Source: Aegilops tauschii subsp. strangulata | Lineage: Eukaryota > Streptophyta > Magnoliopsida > Poales > Poaceae | Direction: 5' to 3' | Assembly (NCBI RefSeq): GCF_002575655.3 | Contig: NC_053037.3 | Location: 567,650,880-567,714,879, forward strand | Length of the DNA stretch: 64,000 bases | In this document: positions 54,800-64,000 of the stretch, in pieces | Position numbering within the stretch: the stretch's first letter is position 1 | Layout of the letters: the number at the start of each line of letters is the position of its first letter | Program-made: the position numbers and the translations under genes | The notes under the pieces: model-generated | Told to the model about the DNA's origin: nothing | Database searches by the model: none | Seen by the model: the letters and a program-made list of their open reading frames with translations, nothing else

Positions 54800-55825
54800 T
54801 TTGTGCTAGAAATGAGTTGCATTATGTTGGAATGGATGGGATAACAACAGATGAAACTTTCAAGTGGGGTCTGGACAATCCACAACTAATCAAGTGTTTG
54901 GATCACTTTTCTGACTCTCAAATGATACAATGTCAATTAAGGTATTTCTCAACACATACACAAGTGCATATAACTTCATGTGGATATTTTGCATCTTGCA
55001 AAAGCAATGAGGAATAGCATATAGAGAACTATACTACGTACTTATAAAATAATGATGAATATAAATAAAGAAGGAGGCACAATTACACTGACAATATTTG
55101 TTTAGTAACTATAAGATCACGTTCACATTTAGTTAGGCGCTATTGAAGGAGCGCGCCCAAGCTATCAATATAGGAAAACCGATTGGATGTGGTACAAATA
55201 AGTGTAACAGAGAAATCTGTCACATGGAAGAAGAAATTTGGAATTGGTATAGTATTTAACACTTCGTAACAACGTGGAGACATCTGCGCATATAAAATTG
55301 TTTTATATGTTAAAATCTTGGAAGCCACTTTGTTGTATTATATAGCTAGCATGTGTGTTATGGAAGGTACAAGTTTATTGTGATGCAAACAACAAAGAGG
55401 AAGCATTTCAACCTTTCATAACACATGCATGTTCATTATGCTCATAGATTCATTGGTTAGAACATCATAAAATATCACTAATAATAGGGGACCATAAATG
55501 AATTTATGAAGATTAAATTTATTGGTGTATTAAAAAGACAACTCACATTATCTCAAAACCATATTTTGTAGCGTCAGCACATAAGAGATCATTGTTGCTC
55601 TATTTTCCAATGTTACACGAAGGATCATGGGATAACAATGCATGATGCCTGCAACAGATAAAATAACTTGCTGAAGATTCATGGAAGGACATGTTAGAAT
55701 ATTCTCTTGCTGCGAAGAATCAACCAATGGTTTACCACGAATGATACTTAATCTTGCTAGGTACACTACTTCAGATGTAGTCAAATATGTGACAAGACTA
55801 ATCTTTGTGGAGCTGATAGAATAAA
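54800..55825 (+). pseudogene. Terpene synthase fragment, duplicate of last exons
   Basis: This matches exons 6-7 and intron 6 of the copy at 13478-17393. Exon 6 remains as YVGMDGITTDETFKWGLDNP and LIKCLDHFSDSQMIQCQ; it still has the VGMDG segment that copy 1 lost. Exon 7 follows an acceptor-like TTTTGTAGCG at about 55564 and is broken by substitutions and indels (RDHCC..., stops after the CNR segment). The final LIFVELIE/TAG region ends near 55825. Upstream exons 1-5 are absent. The Stowaway present in copy 1 intron 6 is missing here. It is clearly non-functional; orientation is the same as copy 1. Confidence 0.85.
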
Positions 55826-56190
55826 TGTATGAATATTGTGCATTTTTGACAAAGAATTAAGTCGGGTTCAAAAACATGTTGATAGGAAGCAATCAAACCA
55901 GATTACTACAATATAACAATGCATCACCTACCTTTGAAAAGATAAATAAATATATTGTGGTTGCCCTTTACCCCTTTGGTATTAATTATTCTAGTGATTG
56001 TTTTCATGCAATAAGTATTGGAAAAATTAAATGTTTTCTTGAGCTTATGATGATCCATGTGAGAAAGTCAATATAGCAGAGTGGTTGGTCACCACTTTTG
56101 TTTCACATATACTCCACAGTTTTGGTGCTCATGCACAGGGCTAAGACCTCCACATCAATTGGTTTATATGGGTATATTTTATGTGGGTAT
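55826..56190 (+). other. 3' flank of the terpene synthase duplicate
   Basis: It matches 17394-17511 joined to 28254-28495 downstream of copy 1, including ATAAATATATTGTGGTTGCC, CATGTGAGAAAGTC-like and CAATTGGTTTATATGG words, without the CACTA A insertion. Similarity fades by about 56190. Confidence 0.8.
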
Positions 56191-56802
56191 AAAAGTGGAA
56201 GGAATGTCCTCCACCCTAGTGGGAAATTTCAACACCTCACTATTTGCATGAGATACTTACACTCACCTGGTCGAATGGCATGCTAGTTCTTTTGTTGGGC
56301 CTTAGCAGTGCCCTCTTACTGTTGCATGTCACCCCTCCTGTGTAGCCATGGACCTCGACCCAGCTCAAATTGCTGGTGTGAGACCCTCATTACTACCTGA
56401 TATGAGCAGTGTCGGCTTGTTCCTGCGGTGTCCTTTCAGTGGCTTGTGGCCTTTGCCACTGCTAGTCATTTGCATGACACTTCACTCGCTATGGGAGGAG
56501 TCACACCACATCATCGCCAGTGCTTGAGGTGGCATACACTCATGTGAAGATCCCACCACTGGTGGTTTTGGAGTCCCTCCCTTCTGACTATAACATCATT
56601 GCCTTCAAAGTCATCCCCAACCCTTCTTCAATGGATCATCATGCGAGTATGCAGATTCGCACACAGCTGGAGACGGCCAAGCTATATATGAGTCATGCAA
56701 TGCCTGCAGTGAACCGGAGGGCGTCGAGACTTCCATACGTCACCTTCAGAGCTATATGATGGGTTTATATATATGTGGTCCTTACTTTCGGCACGTGAAA
56801 GT
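56191..56802. other. Unassigned DNA
   Basis: A plus-strand open frame (56520-56759) contains ESLPSDYNIIAFK, which faintly recalls retroelement gag proteins, but the evidence is too weak for a call. Confidence 0.35.
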
Positions 56803-57154
56803 GTAGGATCATATTGTATCGAATATTATTGTACAAGCTACTCTGAGTCGTATGGTGTGTAGATAGGATATTGAGTCATGCCCTTATAGGACACCCGGCC
56901 GTATTCTAGGCCTCTTATATATGAGGGGTAGACACACGATGTAATCTATGCCAATATAATAGCACAGACACGCAAGGGGAGCAGGCGGTGTGTGCCGGCG
57001 CGCGGGTGGTCGGTGTCACAGGGAGGAGCGCCAATAGTCAGGCCTCGGGGATGTAGCCATATCGGTGAACCTCGTTAACAAATCTTGGTGTCGTGCCTCG
57101 TGTAATTGCTTGGTCCTTGAATGATCGACTATGCGCCTTGGATTTATTCTAACA
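56803..57154 (+). repeat. Possible solo LTR
   Basis: The segment runs from TGTAGGATCATATTG to GATTTATTCTAACA, giving TG...CA ends. It has LTR-like signals: TCTTATATATGAGG as a TATA element and CCAATATAATAGC as a possible polyadenylation region. No 5-bp target duplication was found and no partner LTR is in the window. Confidence 0.35.
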
Positions 57155-58429
57155 ACTATGTTATGTAACTATGTTATGTGTCTATTGTGGCCTTTTGTCT
57201 CCTTGTGTGTTGTTGTTGTACTAATGATGTTTAAGCTACTTTATATAAACTAGATGACACCCGGCGCGTTGCTGCGGGAATTTTTAGCCGACATAGGTAG
57301 AAGGTAAATTCGACAAACTCCTACGGTTTACATGTTCAGTAGTAAACCCCCAAAAAAACAGTAGAAAGAAAGTTAAAAAAAAACTATAAGCAAATGAAAT
57401 AAACCAAGCGACCATGGTGAAATCCTGACAAAAATAAATTCAAACATGTACTCTGAATCTCTGATTAGAGGAGGCAAGAATTTTACACATTGTTCTTATG
57501 TACTCTGGTTAGAGTATAGCAATTGGGTTTGTAGGTAATCTGGATTGATATGTGTCTCTTAGCAAAGATCCATTGGATACATACGTTGGGTAATTAGCAA
57601 AGAAAGTAATCATGCTTGCCTGCATGCATACGTGCGCACGCAAGTACAGTATCAGCGACGGCATGAACTCACCCGTAATAGCAACAACCTACACACACCC
57701 GCGACGTCGTAGTGGAGATCTTGGCGTGCCTGCACGGCGTCGCAGACCTTTTGCGGTGCGCCGATGTGCAGAAGAGCTGTCCTTCCGGCGCCTCACTCCT
57801 CGTCCCTCGTGCGCTTCCTACGTCCGCGAGCGGCGCCGCGCAGGGAAGGTCTGCCGGTCTCGAGCTTCGTCCCGGTGCCGCGGTTGGTCCTCAGCCTAGG
57901 CCGTCCGCTGCTCCGCTCCTTGCTCCCGGGCGTCGCTCGTCTTGGAATATGAAGGGGGGTCAATAGAGAAGAAGAGGGGTCATGCTGGGGGTTTAGTGCG
58001 TTCCGTGGTTGAGATTGGAAACAGTGGGTAAGAAATCTTAGAGGAAAGGAAGAAATAGTGGTTGCCTTTGTGATGCTCTTCGGTTACCAATTAATTAGAA
58101 GAAGAAAGAAGGAAGCTGAAGAGGGAGGAAAAGTGGAAGGGAAACGGTTAAAGGTGCGTCGCGCACTCATGCTATCGAAAGCCACAAACTAAACAGCGAA
58201 TACACCATTCCAGAAAACCAAACGATTTAAGAAAAAAAAAGCTGACGTGGCCCATTCAGTGAATGCATGAGGGGGCAAAGTATGGCTAATGTGGCTCATT
58301 GCTGATGTGGACATGATGCATGTTAAGATAAATAGATAGTGGGGATGAACTTCTTAAGTATATAGGATATGGATGTGTCCATCGCAATAATGCAGAGGCC
58401 GGGGGTTCCAACCTTCTTTAATAAAAAAA
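57155..58429 (+). mobile_element. LINE 3' tail split by a Helitron
   Basis: 57155-57249 (GTTGTTGTTGTACTAATGAT and GTTTAAGCTACTTTATATAA) looks like a LINE 3' UTR. It appears to continue at 58368 with TATGGATGTGTCC, AATGCAGAGGCCGGGGGTTC and an A-rich tail ending at 58429. The second part is a characteristic grass LINE end. The first part is assigned because it directly abuts the Helitron. Confidence 0.55.
57250..58367 (-). mobile_element. Helitron-like element, 1.1 kb, non-autonomous
   Basis: On the minus strand it starts TCCTATATACTTAAG and ends GCGCCGGGTGTCATCTAG, with a short CCCG...CGGG hairpin before the terminal CTAG. It is flanked by A at the 5' side and T at the 3' side, as Helitrons insert between A and T without duplicating the target. 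No Rep/helicase gene is present. A GC-rich block at 57650-57960 might be captured gene sequence but is not recognisable. The element is inserted in a LINE tail. Confidence 0.65.
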
Positions 58430-59249
58430 TGAATGTTGACACTGCTTGGTCATGAGGTTAGTGGATCTCACTTGAAAAAATATCAATGAATCTAAGGTCT
58501 AGGATATTAGATAAATTTGCTAAAAAACAATCTGAACTTTGTTGAAACGATAAAACAGTTCTATCATAGCACAAGATCACAGGCTTAACCCTAAAATATT
58601 ACATTAGTACAATACACATTAGAAAAGGGTTTTTCGGGTAGTAAACACATAGACTAGGAAGAGCGAAACACCTCCCTAACAACAACAACAAAAAACCAGA
58701 CTTGAAAGAAAAACATAAGACGGAAAACTACATCAGCCAATTGCATGTATGCATCTAGCTTCCTATAGGAGAAGAATAAGCCAGTGCTTAGAGTCACTTT
58801 TGAGTTCTTCTACTTTCTACTGCCGCTTTACTCGAAGCATGACTTTCCATTGTGGCATCAAATAAATTAATTAGTGGAAAATTTCGTAAGAGTTAGTGCA
58901 AAGCTTATTGCTAGAAACCTAGTCATTTCTAGAAAAGGGAAATGTTCTAGGCAACATCACCCATTACAATACCAACAACAAGATTGTTTTTTAGGTGGTT
59001 GCTGATAGAGATTCCCCACCTAAATTTTATTTCAAAGTGGTCTTGTGATGCCAAATGTCTACAATAGAGAGAAAGGAGAATAGAGAGATAAATGGTGTGA
59101 GCTTGGTCTGGCCACCGTCGAAGTAGGTAAGCCAAGATTTCACTCACCAATGAACCAACCGAGAGATACAAACTCTCTGTAGAGCTTCACACCATCATGA
59201 AGCATTTGAAGGAGGGGAAAGCTCGGTTTCTAATCCATGAAGACCACAC
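58430..59249. other. Intergenic DNA, no gene seen
   Basis: No gene, RNA or element end could be recognised. Confidence 0.5.
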
Positions 59250-59565
59250 CATTACAGTACTTTCATGGGTTCCAACAATAGAGGAGAGTGAAGGACAATC
59301 CCTTCGCTGTATAAATAACATAGCATGAGTGTTTTTGGCACATCATGTTTAGCGGGATGACGACCTCCAACGACAATCAGAAATTGATGACCGAACTGGC
59401 ATCCCAAGATGACATGTCTTGGTGACCCGAGAATGGCATCAAAGATGGGGAACGCCGCCTCTATCGTGGTCAGTATACCTTTCTTGTTGAGCAACAAACT
59501 CGATTGAATGCATGAATGAGCTGACAACCATGCAAAGAACTTCACCTTCATGGAGACAAAAAATG
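59250..59565 (-). pseudogene. LINE zf-RVT remnant
   Basis: On the minus strand VKFFAWLSAHSCIQSSLLL and SPRHVILGCQFGHQF match the C-terminal zf-RVT region of plant LINE pol proteins (compare VKFFAWLALQDRIW of LINE 1). The CxxC pair is lost and no RT domain remains. This is a decayed scrap. Confidence 0.65.
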
Positions 59566-61040
59566 CTAGACGAAGTCCACGAAGAGGGTGTTGACTCCGT
59601 CAAGGTAGTGGAGTTAGTAGAGTGTGGAGCCATTGAGAGTGCCCTTCATCTTGTGGCCCCGTGGCAAATTGCATCAGTGGTCAACAATAGTTAGTGACAA
59701 CGGTCGACTGCGAGGCCACTTGGCTCTCACCATCAGTGGTGAGACATGGCACTAGTGCACTCGAGGGGGCACCAAGAACCCGGGCGGGGCACTAGCACCC
59801 GCATCCATAGCATGAGATAACATGGCAACATGTCGACGGTGCCTCCGCCGAGCCAATCATCCAACCAAAACGTGTTGCGGCAGCCTTCCATAACGCAAAC
59901 CGATGAAATGAGACAATAGAGAAGAATGAGTGTAATGTAGTAACTAGTTGAGTGACCATCTATTCCGTGTTACCAAGTTGAATTTTCTCACCAAATGTAG
60001 AAAAAGGCCCCCCTCCCGCTTTATATATAAAGCAAATCACCAGAGCCACAAGGATCCAACATATAGTTTCGCAACACACACAGAGAGAGTACACAAACGA
60101 AGTACAAGAGGGTTTTCCTGAGTGCACAACTCAGCAAGTGCTAAACGAAATAAAAAAGGTAGCACTGGCCAAGGGAGCCGTCCCAAGTGGCCTTGCCACG
60201 CCTCAGCACATAAGCCATGTGGTTGAAGTTATCAAATATTAATTAAATTTCTCTCCTGCTTATATTAGGTTTCATTTACCACTAGAGAATGACCGCTGTT
60301 TCTATATCTACATCTATACCAATGTATTGCATAAAAAACGAAGGGACAAACGCAAACCATCTCAACCATGAAATCATGGAATCTAGTGGTTCAAATCGCT
60401 CCAGTGGTGAGCACCACACACATTTAACACTCTAACTACTAAACACTATCACTGCGCTTATAAGCAAAGTTTAGACTATACGGCATTCCATAAAATCTGT
60501 CACACAATTAATATCCTACTATCAAATTTCAACGTGCAATTAATATCATACCAAATATAAACATCCAATTAGTGTCCTGCCTAATATCAACGTGCATGTC
60601 ACGAACAGAATTACCGGTACTAGTATATAGAACACGAGTCTACATTATTTTCCGTATCAAAAACTATATATGGACACTAGTAATATACTACAATTCTGGT
60701 CAGGCATCAGGGCCCTATTGCCCACCCGAGCCTGGATTTTTGCTTGGGTCGACCGGAGAGTAATCGCCCGACGCCCACGCTACTTTTTTTCCCTGCACGA
60801 GCTGGTTTTACTGTAGATAAGCGCTATCTAGAGTCCTAGAGAAGTCCGAGAATGAACATAACTTTTTTTTGCGAGGGTAAAAGGAGTATATTACTCAAGA
60901 GCAGACAAGTTCATCCCTACACAGACTAGGGATGTTATCAGGACAGGAACGGATCCATACCACAGTTCGATCCTCCGTCCTTCCGGAGTTTGCTAACGTG
61001 TGACTTACATTATTCTGCTCTCTAGAGATAGGAGTAACAC
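59566..61040 (-). other. Intergenic DNA with LINE tail scraps
   Basis: Two minus-strand LINE 3'-end-like pieces were seen: near 60000-60030 (TTTATATATAAAGCGGG on the minus strand) and at about 60862-60905 (AGTATATTACTC... preceded by a T-run, that is an A-tail on the minus strand). Neither has coding sequence. The rest is unassigned. Confidence 0.4.
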
Positions 61041-61174
61041 TGTAAACGTAGGTTTTGGGGGAACTGGCTCAACCCTCTATGGGGTGGCCTATCACATATA
61101 TATAATGATGACATACAAGTCCTATACCAATACGGTATGGATTACACAGTAGGGCTACAATACGAAGTCTAACA
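61041..61174 (-). repeat. 3' LTR of the copia element, 134 bp
   Basis: On the minus strand it starts TGTTAGACTTCGTATTG immediately after the purine tract and ends CCTACGTTTACA. It contains ACCGTATTGG and an ATATATATGTG stretch. The LTR is unusually short for a Triticeae copia element. The right (5') LTR is outside the window, so length and target duplication could not be checked against it. Confidence 0.7.
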
Positions 61175-61187
61175 CCCTCCCTCAATC

Positions 61188-64000
61188 TCAACTCACTCCC
61201 GAAGCATCTAGGAGGTTGAGATTGCGCCTACAGACCTCAAACATGGGAGAAGGTAGAGGCTTGGTGAAGATGTCTGCAAGTTGATTTTTTGAAGAGATAA
61301 ACTTGACTTGTAGTAGCTTCTGTGGAACACGTTCCCTCACAAAATGATAGTCAATCTCAACGTGTTTAGTCCGTGCATGGAACACCGGGTTTGATGGCAG
61401 AAATGTAGCTCCGATGTTATCACACCAAAGGACCGAAGGATGTGGCTGAGCAACTCCTAGCTCTCGAAGTAGGGACTCAATCCATATAAGTTCGGCAGTC
61501 CCATTGGCAACCGACTTGTACTCAGCTTTTGTGCTGCTGCGGGAAACAGTGGCTTGCTTGCGTGCACTCCAGGCGATCAGATTAGGACCCAAGAACACAA
61601 CATGTCCCCCCATGGATCGCCTGTCATCTGGACACGCAGCCCAATCAGCATCAGAGAATGCAGAAAGAACTCCGGAGGAACTGGGGCGCAGGTGAAGACC
61701 AAAGGAGACAGTGAGACGCACATAGCGCAGTATGCGCTTCACAGCAGACCAGTGCACATTACTAGGTGCATGAAGATACTGACACACCCTGTTAACCGCA
61801 AAGGAGAGATTAGGACGCGTGATCGTCAGATACTGCAAGCCACCAACAATACTTCTGTACTCGGTAGCATCCTCAGGAGATAGAAGAGCACCATCAGCAG
61901 CTGAAAGTTTGTCAGTGGAGGACATGGGCGTAGGCGATGTCTTGTACTTGAGCATACCGATGAGTGACATGGGCGCAAGAGATCAAGAGAGTACTTCTTC
62001 TGGGTGAGAGCCAAACTGCCACGAGACCGATGAGCGACTTCAATACAAAGGAAGAAGTGAAGCTGTCCCAAATCCTTAATTGCAAAATCACGACCAAGTG
62101 CAGTCACAAGAGCATCAGCAGCCATCGGGGAGGAGCTTACCAGAACAATATCATCCACGTACACAAGGAGGTACATGGTCACACTCGGCCGCTGAAACAA
62201 GAACAGTGAAGTATCAGCCGTCGAAGGAATGAATCCACGAGTGCGTAGTGCTGAAGCCAGGCGAGCATGCCAGGCACGAGGCGCCTGCTTCAGTCCATAT
62301 ATAGCCTTCGTCAGACGACGGAGGTGATAAGGCTGAGTGTGATCGACAAATCCAGGTGGCTGCCTCATGTAAACCTCTTCTTCAAGTAATCCGTGAAGAA
62401 AAGCGTTCTGCACGTGAAGCTGACGGAGAGACCATCCGCGAGAAACTGCCAAGAGACAGAAGAAGTCGAATAGTGGTAGGCTTGACAACTGGGCTGAATG
62501 TATCCTCGTAGTCCAGTCCCTGATGCTGTTTAAATCCCTTAGCCACGAGACGCGCTTTGTAGTGCTCAATGGAACCATCTGCATGTTTCTTCACCTTGAA
62601 AACCCACTTCGAAGCAATGATGTTGACGCGAGACGGAGGGGGAACAAGTGTCCAAGTCTTATTCTAGATAAGAGCTTGATATTCTTGTTCCATGGCAGCC
62701 CTCCAGTGTGGAATACTCACAGCGGCTCGATAATTGCGTGGTTCGACGGTTGGATCGTCCACAGCATGAGCCAGACAAGCAGCAAGATATGTGACCGTGC
62801 CATCGGTGCGCTCCTTGGGACGAACGATGCCACTGCGGCTGCGTGTGTGTGGACGCCGCAGAGCAGCGAACACCGGGGCCGGTGGGACGTCCGGAGCAAG
62901 CGAGGCCGGTCCAGGGGACGCCGGTGAAGAAGGACCGGGTGACGGCGGACCGGGCGATGGCGGACCGGGGGACAGCGGGCCGGGCGACGTAGCCCCCGAC
63001 GTCCTGTGAGTCATTGCAGACCCGGGCGAAGTAGGCGGCAGGGACGCCCGCGCAGATGGCGGGGGCGACGACGGAGGGAAGGCCATGCGAGGAGGCGGCG
63101 ACGTAGGCTACTCAGAGGAGGCCGGAGCTAGTAGCCAACACAGGCTCTGGCCCAGTCGCAGTTGGAGACGAGGCTCCCGGGGCCGGGTCGAGGGCGAGAG
63201 GCGGTGCATGCACATGCACCGACCGATCGACATGCGCCGCGGGCGACGTAGTGGGTCCGTCAGGGAGGAGTTCCAGGCGAGCTCCACGTCCAGTTCCTGC
63301 ACCATGATTAGGTAACAACACAGGCGAATATGCAACATCTTCAAATTGGCCAGGCATAAGAGGAGATGAATGCATAGATGGTGTTGTGATGGATGACTGA
63401 GGCATGGCAGAAAAAGGGAAGACGTTCTCATCAAAAACAACATCCCGAGATATGTAGACTCGATTGGTTGGGACATGGAGACAGTTGTAGCCTTTATGGA
63501 GAGAACTATACCCCAAGAACACACACTTTTTGAAGCGAAACTCAAGTTTGCGATCATTATAAGGACGAAGATGAGGCCAGCAGGCACACCCGAACACCTT
63601 GAAAAAGGTATAATCAGGAGTTTCATTCAAGAGAAGCTCAATAGGAGATTTCATATTAAGAACACGCGTAGGTAATCTGTTAATGAGAAAACACGTGGTG
63701 GCAAAAGCATCACTCCAGAAACGAAAAGGTACAGAAGCATGAGAAAGAAGTGTGAGGCCGGTCTCAACTATATGGCGATGTTTGCGCTCAACAGCGCCAT
63801 TCTGCTGATGTGTATGTGGGCATGATAAACGATGAGAGATCCCAAGCTTATTAAAGAAAGTGTTGAGGTTGCGATATTCGCGCCCCCCCCCCCCCCCAAT
63901 CTGACTGAACATGGATACTTTTATGCTTGAGTAGACGTTCAACATGCAATTGAAACTGAATGAATATAGCAAACACATCAGATTTGCGCTTAAGAAGATA
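61188..64000 (-). pseudogene. Copia pol polyprotein (integrase, RT, RNase H), broken
   Basis: Reading right to left: an integrase core and C-terminal part (63978-63112; GREYRNLNTFF, HTHQQNGAVERKHRHI, KVFGCACWPHLRPY), a Pro/Ser-rich linker (SPGPPSPGPPSPG), the RT (62650-61970; [30 protein letters not shown], catalytic LLVYVDDIVLV) and RNase H (61970-61188; [36 protein letters not shown]). Damage: a G15/C15 run (63883-63897) sits where the DNG of the integrase catalytic block is expected; a stop lies near 62665 (after YQALI); frame changes lie near 63110, 62430 and 61970. The polyprotein cannot be made in full. Identity to the copia superfamily is secure; the family name is not determined. Confidence 0.9.

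Larger units (their letters stand above)
61041..64000 (-). mobile_element. Ty1-copia retrotransposon, 3' part
   Basis: A minus-strand copia element entering from the right edge of the window. It has the copia gene order integrase, then reverse transcriptase, then RNase H, followed by a purine tract (GATTGAGGGAGGG on the minus strand, about 61175-61187) and a very short 3' LTR. The 5' LTR, gag and protease lie beyond position 64000. Confidence 0.9.

Noticed and set aside
56520..56759. Retroelement gag gene
   Set aside because: Only a short ESLPSDYN-like motif is seen, with no zinc knuckle or neighbouring pol, and the order relative to the possible LTR does not fit.

Overview
The window is intergenic DNA of a large-genome grass, most likely a Triticeae species (wheat, barley or Aegilops group). 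The evidence is the transposon content. CACTA elements have TTTAGTACCGGTT-type subterminal arrays and CACTAGTAGAAAAA ends. Stowaway miniature elements carry CTCCCTCCGT ends. There are grass-type LINEs, a Helitron with a CATCTAG end and a Ty1-copia element. There is no sign of a bacterial or organellar origin. No host gene in the window is clearly intact.

The only host gene family recognised is a class I terpene synthase. A seven-exon copy (13478-17393, plus strand) keeps its splice structure, the DDxxD motif and an NSE/DTE-type motif. It is damaged by a one-base loss in exon 2, a GC splice donor after exon 5 and a short deletion with frameshifts in exon 6. A second, decayed copy of only its last exons plus 3' flank lies at about 54800-56190. 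Comparing the two copies shows that a Stowaway element (16494-16761) and a 10.7-kb CACTA element (17512-28253, TSD TAT) entered copy 1 at sites that are still empty in copy 2.

Layout. 1-9570: AT-rich relic repeats, a 1.9-kb terminal-inverted-repeat element with GC-rich blocks (5219-7087), a (GA)39 tract and nested MITEs. 9572-12347: LINE 1. 12348-17511: terpene synthase locus. 17512-28253: CACTA A, holding a broken TNP2-type transposase, a spliced 119-aa coiled-coil/membrane protein gene, a 142-aa orphan ORF and a TnpA-like ORF ending in a Ulp1/C48 protease-like domain. 29611-31110: LINE 2 with 13-bp TSDs. 31700-35095: LINE 3, split by small CACTA B (31815-33142, TSD TTC). 36336-44906: CACTA C (TSD AGC), an inverted relative of A that lost the transposase and membrane-protein region, carries another inserted element, and lacks the protease C-terminus. 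44910-49070: low-gene DNA with a 214-bp direct-repeat pair and a Harbinger-type MITE. 49072-54300: region bounded by CCGGCAG-rich arrays with possible minus-strand exons. 54800-56190: terpene synthase copy 2. 57250-58367: Helitron inside a LINE tail. 59250-60960: LINE scraps. 61041-64000: Ty1-copia element on the minus strand, running off the window.

The parts interact mainly by nesting. The TSDs and the two empty sites give a relative order of events. The most unusual content is the set of small ORFs carried by the CACTA elements and the ~6-kb inverted similarity between A and C. All family assignments rest on motifs read by eye; no database search was possible.
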